From a virus, in the IMG/VR virus record IMGVR_UViG_3300022744_000065, positions 1 through 38,318 of that record: a DNA stretch of 38,318 nucleotides, one strand, 5' to 3'. Made by a program: the position numbers and the translations under genes. The notes beneath the pieces are model-generated. The model did no database searches, had not been told where the DNA came from, and saw only the letters and a list, made by a program, of their open reading frames with translations. Positions 23,165 to 31,291 of this stretch are shown one piece after another (within the stretch, counting starts at the first letter, position 1; the number at the start of each line of letters is the position of its first letter).

Positions 23165-25686
23165 GCGATATTCAAGACATACCTAATCCAGGACAGGACC
23201 GAAATTTATTAACCGCCTGGAGGAATTGGAAAAAGATAAAAGAGCGGTTCAATGGGATTTATTACACATCGAACTACTCTTCGTTTTCTGGTCTTGTATC
23301 GGATATAGGAACAAACAATGCCGTCGTAGTCGTTAACTCAACGGTTACCCTAACAGCAGATACAACGGTACCATCAAACATATCCATCCGTGACGGTGGC
23401 GGGGTGTTCGTTCTTGGAAATTACAACCTAAACATAAAAGGTCCATGCCCATGGGGCATGCGCCAGGCATTCAGCTATACGGGTACCGGAGTGGTTGAAT
23501 TTGCTACCGGGTGTGATTTCGTTTGCAGCCCTGAGCATTGGGGTGGAGTCCCAGATGCTTACACCACGGCAACGGATAACACGGCGGCGGTCCAGGCGTG
23601 TGTGACCGCTGCGGCCACGGGGTCTCGCAAAGCCTTTTTTACTGGCTGGTATCGAGTAACCGGAACCATTACTATCCCACAAAGGTCTGTCATCATTGAA
23701 GGCGTGTCGGCAGATGCAAGCGGAATTGCCCACGACCCATCGACCTTTATTAATTGCTTTGAAGGAGATACCCTTGGAGAGGGTTGGATAAGAATGAGCA
23801 ATTTTTCCCTTGAGGCTTTACACTTCGGCCTAGGGAAAACAAAATACTTCCTTTATTATGAAAATCTGAATGAAGGCAGTAAGATTGATATTAAAATCAA
23901 TGGAGGAGTAGGCCAAATCTACGTAGGTCTTGGGTATTTATCTGATATAAATATCCGATGCACGAACACTACTTGCGATGCTGTTGGGAGTGCTGGAATA
24001 AGCCAGGCCGAATGGGAGCAAGTGTGGGGAACGAATCACGCGCCAATTCATTTAAACTCAATGAATGCGTGTCGCATTTGCATTAGGACTTTCAGGGTTT
24101 GCACGGTTGTGACCGGTGGCGTCACTGGTTTTGCACCTATCATAATTGATGACTCTGTTGGATTCTCCTCAGAAGCCACAAACATTGAATGGGGGTTGAC
24201 TAATTACGATACCTTTACCAATGGTGCCGGAACGTTTGCGCCAAGATCAAAGCACGCCCTATACATCGAAAGCAGTGTTGGTCGGTTTACTGGATTAAAC
24301 ATCGAAACAATGAGAACAACCGAAACACTTGTAAAAGTGACTCGGGAAAGCTCTGTACACATAGGCGAAATCAACGACTACTACACATACTGCGAAGGCG
24401 ATAGATTTTTAAACAGCAGCCACAACGACCAAATAGTCGAAGTGTATCGCGGCTATGTAATGCGCAATGGTGGCGGTAATCTTTTCAAAACCACGAATAG
24501 TGGTATTTCCGCATCTCAAGGATGGCTTGTTAGAGCTTCTATTATTTCATACGGTGGTAGATACCGCCAAACCATCGCAAATAGCGGTCCAAATGACGAT
24601 GTGGAAAACATCATTGATACCTGTGAGTTTTCTGGAACAGAAAAATTAGGAATAACAGAAGACGCATCAAGAGCGTATAGCTTAGACAGAATTGTAATTC
24701 CAAAAATCCTAACAGGATATACCGTTACCTCTGGGTCTAATCCAACATATACGCCAACGGTTGCCGCATCTTCTGGGTATTATGTGGAAATCACTTGTGG
24801 TGTATTCATGCGAGAGAGCGGACAACAGGTTGCACTAAAATGGTATACAGGGAGCGCGACGGGAAACCTTCAAAGATTTAGATTAAGGCCCGTCACAGCA
24901 TCTAAATGGTATAGGGTATTCGTTGGGATTGGCGGCAACCCTTATTTAATCGAATACGGCTCGGACCCAGCCTCAACCCCAGAGGGGAATTGGATAGCAT
25001 CATTCCAAACGGACGGGTCGCTTGCAATCACAAGCCTAGCCAATAACCCAAGGCTGGCATACACCGGAGTTTATACACCAAACGATACCGATGTCCAGAT
25101 TGTTGCGTCATCTGCACCTAGTACCGGATATTGGAGGGCTGGCAGCACCTATAAATACAGCGCGGGAACAAATGCGATAGTTGGCGGAAAATGTATCACG
25201 GCTGGAACGCCTGGGACATGGCGAAGCATTTCAGCCGGTGCTCTAGTAATTGGGACTTCTACCGTTGGAAATGTTGGGGTTGGAGAAGATGACCTGATGT
25301 CATGGTCCATGCCAGCCAACACGCTTCTGGTTAATGACGACTCAATAGAAATTGATATGGCTGGTCAGTTCGCTAATACAGCGAATAACAAACGCTTAAG
25401 AATTTATTTTGGTTCATCTCTGGTTTTCGACACGACATCGTTAGCGATTTCAGCCGCATCCGATTGGATGGTAAACATCCTGGTTATTCGCACTGGATCG
25501 GCTACGCAAAGAGTCAGGGTTGATTTTTCATCGACAAACTCTGTTTTGGCGACATCGATGAAATACACAGCCACATCAGAAACCATGTCAGGGGCCATCA
25601 CAATTAAGGCCACGGGAGAGGCTACATCAAATAACGATGTCACCCAAACGATGATGAGGGCTAAGCCGGTAACCGCAGGAAGCTAG
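23155..25686 (+). CDS. Putative tailspike / receptor-binding protein (843 aa)
   Basis: The last late gene. After a short N-terminal region (SDIQDIPNPGQDRNLLTAWRN), a beta-helix-like part begins near residue 40; PEHWGGVPDAYTTATDNTAAVQAC (about 124-147) is the entry motif common to pectate-lyase-fold tailspikes, followed by repeated short strands. The C-terminal third (from about 520) looks like separate beta-sandwich domains. A polysaccharide-cleaving activity is possible but active-site residues cannot be assigned by eye. It determines host range by inference. Confidence 0.75.
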   Translation: MALSDIQDIPNPGQDRNLLTAWRNWKKIKERFNGIYYTSNYSSFSGLVSDIGTNNAVVVVNSTVTLTADTTVPSNISIRDGGGVFVLGNYNLNIKGPCPWGMRQAFSYTGTGVVEFATGCDFVCSPEHWGGVPDAYTTATDNTAAVQACVTAAATGSRKAFFTGWYRVTGTITIPQRSVIIEGVSADASGIAHDPSTFINCFEGDTLGEGWIRMSNFSLEALHFGLGKTKYFLYYENLNEGSKIDIKINGGVGQIYVGLGYLSDINIRCTNTTCDAVGSAGISQAEWEQVWGTNHAPIHLNSMNACRICIRTFRVCTVVTGGVTGFAPIIIDDSVGFSSEATNIEWGLTNYDTFTNGAGTFAPRSKHALYIESSVGRFTGLNIETMRTTETLVKVTRESSVHIGEINDYYTYCEGDRFLNSSHNDQIVEVYRGYVMRNGGGNLFKTTNSGISASQGWLVRASIISYGGRYRQTIANSGPNDDVENIIDTCEFSGTEKLGITEDASRAYSLDRIVIPKILTGYTVTSGSNPTYTPTVAASSGYYVEITCGVFMRESGQQVALKWYTGSATGNLQRFRLRPVTASKWYRVFVGIGGNPYLIEYGSDPASTPEGNWIASFQTDGSLAITSLANNPRLAYTGVYTPNDTDVQIVASSAPSTGYWRAGSTYKYSAGTNAIVGGKCITAGTPGTWRSISAGALVIGTSTVGNVGVGEDDLMSWSMPANTLLVNDDSIEIDMAGQFANTANNKRLRIYFGSSLVFDTTSLAISAASDWMVNILVIRTGSATQRVRVDFSSTNSVLATSMKYTATSETMSGAITIKATGEATSNNDVTQTMMRAKPVTAGS

Positions 25687-25752
25687 CCATTACCCTAGAT
25701 TCTTGACGCTCTTTGCTTGAGAAGTAGGCGAAATAACTGCAGGTAAAGGAGG

Positions 25753-26223
25753 TCAAAGCTCATTTATAAAAGCAAAGTCTCCAAACAGATTTTTTGCCGC
25801 ATTGTTATATGCAATAGCGGCATCAATTTCATTCTTGAATCTTCCTAGTTTGATTTTATTTCCATTAAAACATAGCCCTGCCTCAAACCTATTCTTCTTT
25901 GTTACAAAATGAACTCCCTTAAATGATGATGTTTTCTTTGTTACCCGTGGTCTTTGATTCCAAGAATTTTCGTATTTCGAACAAAACCTTAAATTTCCTC
26001 TTCGATTATCATAAGGTTTTCCATTTATATGGTCGATTATATCGCCATCGTTTGCACTAAGTAACTGCCTATGCAGTAGTATTGTTTTGTTTTTAGACGT
26101 TCTGACTATATACCCATCTCTATTCCGTCTCCATTTCCATCCGGAAATAGATTTGAAATCATCGTCATCAACTATTGCTATTGTATTCGGATATTTTTTT
26201 GTCGAACAATCGAAAGAAATCAT
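25753..26223 (-). CDS. HNH homing endonuclease with AP2 DNA-binding domain (156 aa)
   Basis: This is the only protein gene clearly on the - strand. The HNH core is visible: LLHRQLL (H51), IIDHINGKPYDNRRGNLRF (D64, H65, N73), then an AP2-type domain from about residue 99 (SFKGVHFVTKKNRFEAGLCF...GRFKNEIDAAIAYN). The start at 26223 follows TTAGGAGAACCG. An open extension upstream (to 26358) covers a terminator-like hairpin and is not needed. Homing endonucleases of this type are self-mobilising and add no known benefit to the phage. Confidence 0.88.
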   Translation of the reverse strand: MISFDCSTKKYPNTIAIVDDDDFKSISGWKWRRNRDGYIVRTSKNKTILLHRQLLSANDGDIIDHINGKPYDNRRGNLRFCSKYENSWNQRPRVTKKTSSFKGVHFVTKKNRFEAGLCFNGNKIKLGRFKNEIDAAIAYNNAAKNLFGDFAFINEL

Positions 26224-26242
26224 CGGTTCTCCTAACCGCTCC

Positions 26243-26279
26243 AAAAAAAATGGCTGGGAGGTGGAGTTCCTCCCCAGGC
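26243..26279 (-). terminator. Terminator-like hairpin upstream of the HNH gene
   Basis: Read on the - strand, CTGGGGAGG (bulged) pairs with CCTCCCAG around a 7-base loop, and eight T follow (complement of A 26243-26250). It would stop - strand transcription just before the HNH ribosome binding site. Confidence 0.6.
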
Positions 26280-26352
26280 TTGCAAACCTGTGCCGATTTC
26301 GAAGGTATAAACACCTGCCCAAAAGTGCAAGGAAAATAATTCGCTTTTCCCC

Positions 26353-26381
26353 TTGCATCCCTTGTAGTCCCGATGTACTAT
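26353..26381 (+). promoter_or_regulatory. Early promoter, sigma70-like
   Basis: TTGCAT (26353-26358), 17 bases, TACTAT (26376-26381). The downstream sequence (CTATCC, then GGCAATGGAGCC and a good ribosome binding site AAGGAGAG) resembles the leaders of the promoters at 1015 and 28329. Confidence 0.75.
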
Positions 26382-26424
26382 CTATCCCAGCAAGGCAATG
26401 GAGCCGAGCGAAGGAGAGACGACA

Positions 26425-26922
26425 ATGAGCAAGATTGAAATTGACCTATTGAGATGTATTCGCGGAATGCGCAATATCGCAGTGAGTGGTGCGCCTGATA
26501 AAGGCGGAGGGGGAGAGGGGACTAGAATCAAATTGATAGAGGAGGCCATAGGCCAAATCTTAAAGGATGGAAAATCGGCACTCCATAAGGAATATCTTGG
26601 CTATAAGCAATATGCAGGATTTGGCGACCAGCGTTGCGATTGTTCTTACGGTACGGGGCCAAGACATGGTGCCATTGTTTTCAGCGTTGGAAGAACAAGC
26701 GATGCAAGAGATAAAGCCGCAGAACTCGGAAGAGATGAGATTTACCTGCTTGAATGTGTTCGCGATTTCGGATCTCGAAATATCCCAAATGAAGGCAACG
26801 GATATTCTCGGGACTGGAATCTTATTGACTTCATCAAAAAAATCGAACACCTTCGCCATGAACTAACGATTTATGAATCACACTTGTGTGGGTTCGTGGT
26901 CGAAGAAGTCATTAGCAACTAA
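26425..26922 (+). CDS. Hypothetical early protein (165 aa)
   Basis: First gene after the early promoter. AAGGAGAG (26409-26416) supports the ATG at 26425 over an in-frame ATG at 26398. The N-terminal half is helical; the middle has a RCDCSYGTGPRHGAIVFSVG segment with two Cys. No family recognised. Position suggests an immediate-early role such as host takeover or transcription control, but this is only inferred. Confidence 0.65.
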   Translation: MSKIEIDLLRCIRGMRNIAVSGAPDKGGGGEGTRIKLIEEAIGQILKDGKSALHKEYLGYKQYAGFGDQRCDCSYGTGPRHGAIVFSVGRTSDARDKAAELGRDEIYLLECVRDFGSRNIPNEGNGYSRDWNLIDFIKKIEHLRHELTIYESHLCGFVVEEVISN

Positions 26923-26937
26923 ACCAAAAGGACACCA

Positions 26938-27132
26938 ATGCCAAAACAATCACGCTGGTACATCACCACAGAGGACAGCTGGGAGCTTAAAAAGCTGGCC
27001 CTGGACATGAAGGGGTTGACCCAGGAAGAGGTCATCCATGAGGCCGTGAAGGCTCTCAAGGCCCAGGAATCGAAGAAACCAAAGCACCACCAAGCCGTAG
27101 AGGCGCTAAAGGAAAAGAAGGGCAAACGATGA
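26938..27132 (+). CDS. Small, possibly ribbon-helix-helix protein (64 aa)
   Basis: The N-terminal strand RWYITTED, followed by helices SWELKKLALDMKGLTQEEVIHEAVKALKA, has the size and order of a ribbon-helix-helix DNA-binding protein. The Lys-rich tail (ESKKPKHH...KEKKGKR) fits nucleic-acid binding. A regulator role is a guess from fold-like pattern only. It overlaps the next start (ATGA). Confidence 0.5.
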   Translation: MPKQSRWYITTEDSWELKKLALDMKGLTQEEVIHEAVKALKAQESKKPKHHQAVEALKEKKGKR

Positions 27133-27395
27133 ATATCATCAAATCGCTAATTAAAAAGCTATCCAGAGTCCGTAAACATCCGAGACGCATTGAGACGGAT
27201 ATTGAAGCCCAGGACCGCTTTATTTCCCACCTAAAGGCATCACTAAAGGGCCATGAGTGGAGATATAAACACCCAGGCACAGAAAACCGACGCGCACTAC
27301 AATCAAAGGTAGACCAGACGAAAAACGCCATTCAAAACGCCATAATCAAGCGGCGAGTAATGGCGGCAAGAAATGAAACGGCTCAAAAGTGGTAA
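27129..27395 (+). CDS. Hypothetical basic helical protein (88 aa)
   Basis: Starts in an ATGA overlap. Very basic (Lys/Arg-rich) with amphipathic helices (IIKSLIKKLSRVRK, later SKVDQTKNAIQNAIIKRRVM). No family recognised; nucleic-acid binding would fit its charge. Confidence 0.6.
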   Translation: MNIIKSLIKKLSRVRKHPRRIETDIEAQDRFISHLKASLKGHEWRYKHPGTENRRALQSKVDQTKNAIQNAIIKRRVMAARNETAQKW

Positions 27396-27579
27396 CCAGG
27401 AAAGAGAAGATGTCGAAACCAAAGAAAGCGGGGAAGTGATGTGCTATAAATGCCGATACCCTGACCACTACGACCGACCGAACCACACGGCTAATTACCT
27501 GGCAGTGATGTCCTTGGTGGTCATTGCCGGATGTTTGTTTTACGGCGCGATTTGTGCGCTGGAAAGGCTTGTGCCGTGA
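27373..27579 (+). CDS. Small membrane protein with CxxC (68 aa, or 46 aa from 27439)
   Basis: Two starts are plausible. The ATG at 27373 overlaps the previous gene and has a poor ribosome binding site. The ATG at 27439 follows GGGGAAG and is linked by TGATG to a nine-codon frame (27410-27439) that has a strong AGGAAAGAG site. Either way the core is CYKCRYPDHYDRPNH and a membrane segment LAVMSLVVIAGCLFYGAICA near the end. Function unknown. Confidence 0.5.
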   Translation: MKRLKSGNQEREDVETKESGEVMCYKCRYPDHYDRPNHTANYLAVMSLVVIAGCLFYGAICALERLVP

Positions 27580-27677
27580 TAACCCTATTCTGGTCATGTG
27601 TGGCCGCCTACATCATTCTGGCCATTTACGGGGTTGTCAAAGCCGCCCGAGAGGCTAAGCACTTTTACGAGGATTAA
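27576..27677 (+). CDS. Mini membrane protein (33 aa), GTG start
   Basis: GTG at 27576 overlaps the previous stop (GTGA). It is almost all one hydrophobic helix (TLFWSCVAAYIILAIYGVV) with a short charged tail. It ends nine bases before a strong terminator, so it closes the transcript. Function unknown; size and layout resemble small phage membrane peptides. Confidence 0.45.
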   Translation: MITLFWSCVAAYIILAIYGVVKAAREAKHFYED

Positions 27678-27686
27678 CCAACAAAA

Positions 27687-27720
27687 AACCCGGAGGACTT
27701 TCGACCACCGGGTTCTTTTT
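27687..27720 (+). terminator. Rho-independent terminator
   Basis: AACCCGG (27687-27693) pairs with CCGGGTT (27708-27714), followed by CTTTTT. It ends the first early transcript. Confidence 0.85.
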
Positions 27721-27751
27721 GCCAAACCGTCCGGAGAGACAGGAGATGACA

Positions 27752-27982
27752 ATGGGAAAGATAATCGAAAAAACCAAAGGGCGCAAGCCGATAATCGACG
27801 TCAGGGGCGCAAGTCTCGCCGACCTCAAGAATCGCATGACGGTTCTAGGCTGTGCCATGAGGCGTGAAAGCGTCATTCACGGGGCTAAGATGGCCCAATG
27901 GAGGCGAGAGCATCGGGCGATAGCAGATGCCATATATGGGCACAATCAAGCCTTTATCGATGGGATTAGGAGGGGTAAGTGA
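27752..27982 (+). CDS. Hypothetical protein (76 aa)
   Basis: AGGAG (27741-27745) six bases upstream supports the ATG at 27752; an ATG two codons earlier is also possible. Basic N-terminus (GKIIEKTKGRKP), then a helical region ending in GIRRGK. No family recognised. Transcription must pass or restart after the terminator at 27687-27720. Confidence 0.55.
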   Translation: MGKIIEKTKGRKPIIDVRGASLADLKNRMTVLGCAMRRESVIHGAKMAQWRREHRAIADAIYGHNQAFIDGIRRGK

Positions 27983-28116
27983 GAGCGTTTACGGTCCTTT
28001 TTATTTATGTGGCGTTCTTCGGCCTTATTGGCTTTGCTTGCTACTGGACAAAATCAGCAAGTCCATTGTGGGCATTGTTACTGATCCCAAGTGTGAAGGC
28101 ACCCAAGAATGACTAA
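27979..28116 (+). CDS. Mini membrane protein (45 aa), GTG start
   Basis: GTG overlaps the previous stop (GTGA). Two short hydrophobic stretches (VLFIYVAFFGLIGFACYW and PLWALLLIP) separated by TKSAS suggest a hairpin membrane peptide. The stop lies eight bases inside the next gene. Function unknown. Confidence 0.45.
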   Translation: MRAFTVLFIYVAFFGLIGFACYWTKSASPLWALLLIPSVKAPKND

Positions 28117-28309
28117 CTGGCACCTTCTAATCTGCCTATCCATTTGCCGCGAGCGTGCTGAACTTTACCGGAAAATGGCCGACGAATCCAAGGACCAGGG
28201 GACGCGAATCGATTGGGAGTTTCGATACGCCGACATCGAACTCAAGCGGTGCGAGATAGCTCACAAAATAGTGGATTCCGATGGAAATTTGCCGATTTCC
28301 AGGCTGTGA
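28109..28309 (+). CDS. Hypothetical helical protein (66 aa)
   Basis: ATG at 28109 lies just inside the end of the previous gene. The sequence has RERAELYRKMADESKDQGTR, then EFRYADIELKRCEIAHKIV, a charged two-helix protein. No family recognised. It precedes the promoter at 28329 with no terminator seen. Confidence 0.55.
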   Translation: MTNWHLLICLSICRERAELYRKMADESKDQGTRIDWEFRYADIELKRCEIAHKIVDSDGNLPISRL

Positions 28310-28323
28310 AAATAATCCAATAA

Positions 28324-28357
28324 ATCGCTTGACGCAAAGCAAGTGGTAAGCTATTAT
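28324..28357 (+). promoter_or_regulatory. Sigma70-like promoter with shared 16-base core
   Basis: TTGACG (28329-28334), 17 bases, TATTAT (28352-28357), with the ATCGCTTGACGCAAAG core at 28324-28339. The leader contains TCGGC...GCCGA (28365-28385), a hairpin like that after the promoter at 1015. Confidence 0.8.
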
Positions 28358-28398
28358 CTATCCATCGGCAAAGGGAAATAGCCGACAAGGGAGACAAG

Positions 28399-28821
28399 AT
28401 GAACACATTGCAAGAAACTGTATCACTCGACACCACTGAAAAACTCGCTGAGCATGTCAATACTACCCGCGAAGAAATCAAAGAGGACCATGCAAAGCGT
28501 GTAAAACTGGCCATCGACGGACTCGAAGAAAATGAAGCGATCTATGAATTTGATGGCGACGAAATAACAGTCACATGCAGCATCCTCGGCATAACCGTGG
28601 TGGCCCGAATCGAGGCAAGCGCGGACTGGGAAGACGATGGCTGGGACCTCCACGTGGGTGAGTTTCGCGAGGTATACATCGACTTTGGCCGTGGGACGGT
28701 GTGCGCGTCCATCCCGCCACGGTCTGCACTGGCTCAGGCTATCCGTAGGGCTGCGACGGCATGGCACACGAAACAATACGAGGGCGAGGGAGCGCCGGAA
28801 AAGGAAACCCAAGATGATTGA
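28399..28821 (+). CDS. Hypothetical protein (140 aa)
   Basis: First gene after the promoter; GGGAG lies eight bases upstream of the ATG. Acidic, with an N-terminal helical part (TEKLAEHVNTTREEIKEDHAKRV) and a likely beta domain (EITVTCSILGITVVARIEA; WDLHVGEFREVYIDFGRG). No family recognised. Being first in the operon that carries recombination genes, it could be an early regulator. Confidence 0.6.
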   Translation: MNTLQETVSLDTTEKLAEHVNTTREEIKEDHAKRVKLAIDGLEENEAIYEFDGDEITVTCSILGITVVARIEASADWEDDGWDLHVGEFREVYIDFGRGTVCASIPPRSALAQAIRRAATAWHTKQYEGEGAPEKETQDD

Positions 28822-28942
28822 GCTTGAGGTAGCTGCAGCAATCACAGTCCTGCTTTTCCTGGCTTACAAGGCCAGGGTATGGCAGCAATCGAAAACGGAA
28901 TGCACCTGCACTGATGCGGACCACAAACCAGGAGAGAGATGA
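28814..28942 (+). CDS. Mini membrane protein (42 aa) with CxC
   Basis: ATG at 28814 overlaps the end of the previous gene by eight bases. N-terminal hydrophobic helix (LEVAAAITVLLFLAYKARVW), then a short tail with TECTCTDADH. It ends in an ATGA overlap with the recombination gene. Function unknown. Confidence 0.45.
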   Translation: MIELEVAAAITVLLFLAYKARVWQQSKTECTCTDADHKPGER

Positions 28943-29868
28943 TGACGAACGAAGTCGCCTTATTGAGCCATGACACCCTAGCCGCCTTAGTGGTCGGCGG
29001 TGACCTTTCCAAGCTGACCCAGCAGCAGAAGGTTGAGTATTATATCCAATTCTGCGTTCGGATTGGGTTGGACCCGGCCACTCAACCTTTCAAAATCCTG
29101 AAATTTCAAGGCAAAGAAATGCTTTACGCAGGCCGCGAATGCTCAGCCCAGCTTTGCAAACTACACAAGGTCTCTCACCAAATTGTGAGCCGCGAGCGTT
29201 TTGATGACCTTTCGGTTGTGACGGCCAAAGCCATGACCCCAGACGGGCGATGCACGGAAAGCATCGGAGCCGTTTCAATCATAGGCCTAAAAGGTGAAGC
29301 ATTGGCCAATGCCTTGATGAAGGCTGAAACGAAGGCCAAGAGACGCGCCACGCTGGATTTGCTTGGTCTTGGCTTACTGGACGAAACCGAGGCCGACACG
29401 ATACCCGGAGCGGTTCAGATTCCAGTACAAACCGATGCCACGGTTATCGAACCCGAACAACCATCGGCACCAATCGCTCAAACCACGGAACAACGGAACT
29501 GGAGAGCCTGGGTCAATAAACAGGGCCAAGCGTGCAAGACTTTAGACCATATCGCGCTACTGATTACCGAATCTGAAAAGCGCATTGGAAACCTTGACCT
29601 TTTCACCGGCCACAACGAGACCGAGACCTACCGAAGCCTGATAGCAGAGCACGCCACGCGAATCTCTGAGGACATGGAGCGCAAAAGCCCGGAAGGTATC
29701 GCAAGGTGGGTTGAATTGGTGAAGAAGTCAAAGAACGTCAAAGACCTTGCCGATTTTGTGAAGGTATTCAAGGCTAATGAATACCTGCACACTCAAGAAG
29801 TTGAGACGGCCTTGCAAGATGTGGCCGATGACTTGGAAATTAAAAATTTTCACGACTTGGTAGCCTGA
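28939..29868 (+). CDS. Putative single-strand annealing (recombination) protein (309 aa)
   Basis: The N-terminal domain, with VEYYIQFCVRIGLDPATQPF, LYAGRECSAQLCK and then NALMKAETKAKRRATLDLLGLG, has the layout of phage single-strand DNA annealing proteins in the broad RecT/Rad52-like group. An Ala/Pro/Gln linker (about 155-190) separates a helical C-terminal domain. A NinB-like gene follows directly. Such proteins anneal strands during recombination-dependent replication. Family assignment is from pattern memory only and needs a profile search; starts in an ATGA overlap. Confidence 0.6.
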   Translation: MMTNEVALLSHDTLAALVVGGDLSKLTQQQKVEYYIQFCVRIGLDPATQPFKILKFQGKEMLYAGRECSAQLCKLHKVSHQIVSRERFDDLSVVTAKAMTPDGRCTESIGAVSIIGLKGEALANALMKAETKAKRRATLDLLGLGLLDETEADTIPGAVQIPVQTDATVIEPEQPSAPIAQTTEQRNWRAWVNKQGQACKTLDHIALLITESEKRIGNLDLFTGHNETETYRSLIAEHATRISEDMERKSPEGIARWVELVKKSKNVKDLADFVKVFKANEYLHTQEVETALQDVADDLEIKNFHDLVA

Positions 29869-30278
29869 TGCTTTCACCCGTCATAACCGGAAAGGTAGAG
29901 AAAGGAAAATTCATCCCTGACAGCCCAGAGGTGATGAAGAAAGCCTTTCATTGTCACGAAGGTAGACGGGTTTCTTTTTGCCCAAAGAGAATCGTCAAAA
30001 GGAGAAGCGACAATCAGAACCGCTTTTACTGGGGCGTGGTGGTCCCCAAGATCGCCGATTATATGGGCGAGAGAGACCACGAAGAGGTCCACGCATACCT
30101 CAAGGCGCATTTCAATTATAAGGATATTTTTGTCGAGGACAAAAAATACCGAGTAGCCAAGAGCACGACAAAACTAAGTACCCAAGAGTTCGAGGATTAC
30201 ATCGAACGGGTAAAAGAGTTTGCGGCAAAAGAGATGGGCCTTTATATCCCAAACCCTAACGAAGTCGAGTTTGATTAA
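29868..30278 (+). CDS. NinB-like recombination protein (136 aa)
   Basis: RSDNQNRFYWGVVVPKIADYMG and HEEVHAYLKAHFNYKD match the general pattern of phage NinB/Orf-like recombination mediator proteins (an RxxxQNxxxW core). It shares one base with the annealing-like gene (ATG right at its stop), which supports a recombination role. It may instead belong to a related unnamed phage family with the same core. Confidence 0.5.
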   Translation: MLSPVITGKVEKGKFIPDSPEVMKKAFHCHEGRRVSFCPKRIVKRRSDNQNRFYWGVVVPKIADYMGERDHEEVHAYLKAHFNYKDIFVEDKKYRVAKSTTKLSTQEFEDYIERVKEFAAKEMGLYIPNPNEVEFD

Positions 30279-30309
30279 CCACCCCCAATAGAGGGAAAAA
30301 AGGATCAGC

Positions 30310-30798
30310 ATGATCACAGGAAAACCAATAACCCTCGCCAGATATAAATATCTGAAAGGCAAGCGCACGCTTGGGGCCTTGTACCCGACCCCAGACGACC
30401 CATTGTTGCCAATCAACCCCACGGGCAAAGAATGGCTTTGTTGGACGATGGAGCCTGACCGGGACGTTTCTCGCGAAAACATCCCTGGGAGTGATACAGC
30501 TATTCCAGAGGGCGACTACGAATACAAGGTTATCAGTCACCCTCATTTTACAAAAGGCCCAATCCTGATGCTCACTGCATTAGACCCCAAGGTCAAGCGT
30601 GGTGGTCTGCTCATGCACCCTGGTAACCATGATTCAGAGACATTGGGGTGTGTGTTGCCTGGCCTCACGAGAAATGCTGATGGAGAAGTATTCAATAGCC
30701 GTGAAGCCATGAGAGCCGTCATTGAATACGTAACCGGGGAAGCTGACCCATCGAAACAATTTGATGTGACTGGAATTCTTACAATCAAGGGCACATGA
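30310..30798 (+). CDS. DUF5675-like protein (162 aa)
   Basis: The sequence has CWTMEPDRDV (from residue 44), TAIPEGDYEYKV, a HPGN motif (103-106) and LGCVLPG (112-118), the outline of the DUF5675 family of phages and bacteria. The H...GN...GC arrangement recalls L,D-transpeptidase-type active sites, so a cell-wall role is conceivable, but this is a weak inference. A good ribosome binding site (AAGGATCAGC) precedes it. Confidence 0.7.
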   Translation: MITGKPITLARYKYLKGKRTLGALYPTPDDPLLPINPTGKEWLCWTMEPDRDVSRENIPGSDTAIPEGDYEYKVISHPHFTKGPILMLTALDPKVKRGGLLMHPGNHDSETLGCVLPGLTRNADGEVFNSREAMRAVIEYVTGEADPSKQFDVTGILTIKGT

Positions 30799-30983
30799 GC
30801 CGCGCCACATCCATCACCACCGATTCCCGCCTAGAGCTTCTAGGGCCAGGGTGGAGGAAGGAAACCGCCCAGGACATCCAGAGGATGAGAAAACACGGAT
30901 ACAAGCCTCCCAAAGAGGTTTTGAAGGCTTTAGAACATAAACAAGTTATTAGGGAAAACCGAATAACTGAAAACAATGAATAA
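30795..30983 (+). CDS. Hypothetical small protein (62 aa)
   Basis: Starts in an ATGA overlap. Hydrophilic and helical, with RLELLGPGWRKETAQDIQRMRKHGYKPPKEV, and an Asn/Glu-rich end. No family recognised. Confidence 0.5.
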   Translation: MSRATSITTDSRLELLGPGWRKETAQDIQRMRKHGYKPPKEVLKALEHKQVIRENRITENNE

Positions 30984-30992
30984 GGGGGACGC

Positions 30993-31247
30993 ATGGAAGG
31001 AGCATCGTATCACGCCAAAAATAGGGCCGCTCAAAGATTCGGGATAAAACTCACCCAATCACAAATAGATGAGATACTCGGAAAAATCAAACGCCATGAA
31101 TTATTGGTGGAATCTGAAAACAAGGAAGAGAACTCAACGATTTACAAAACAGTGATTCTAGGGAAAGTTTTCAGGATTGTATATTCTCATAGGTCGCGTC
31201 AAATCATCACTGTTATGAAGTCCGCCGCATTGACCTTTAGACCATAA
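30993..31247 (+). CDS. DUF4258-like small protein (84 aa)
   Basis: The sequence has YHAKNRAAQRFGIKLTQSQID, then VFRIVYSHRSRQIITVMK. HAxxRxxxRFGI and a closing IxTVM strand are typical of the DUF4258 / RelE-like small proteins found in phages. GGGGG precedes the ATG. No antitoxin-like partner is adjacent, so a toxin role is not supported. Confidence 0.6.
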   Translation: MEGASYHAKNRAAQRFGIKLTQSQIDEILGKIKRHELLVESENKEENSTIYKTVILGKVFRIVYSHRSRQIITVMKSAALTFRP

Positions 31248-31291
31248 AACCAAACCGACCAAGCGGGTTCTTGGAAATGGAGAGATGGAAA

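Noticed and set aside
25703-25731. TTGACG after the tailspike as a promoter
   Set aside because: No -10 box at the right spacing, and the shared core is not conserved.
26251-26325. tRNA-like hairpins on either strand
   Set aside because: The arms do not have tRNA spacing and no T-loop consensus is present; a terminator explains it better.
27410-27439. Nine-codon frame with a strong ribosome binding site
   Set aside because: Too short to call a gene; noted only as a possible re-initiation aid for 27439.
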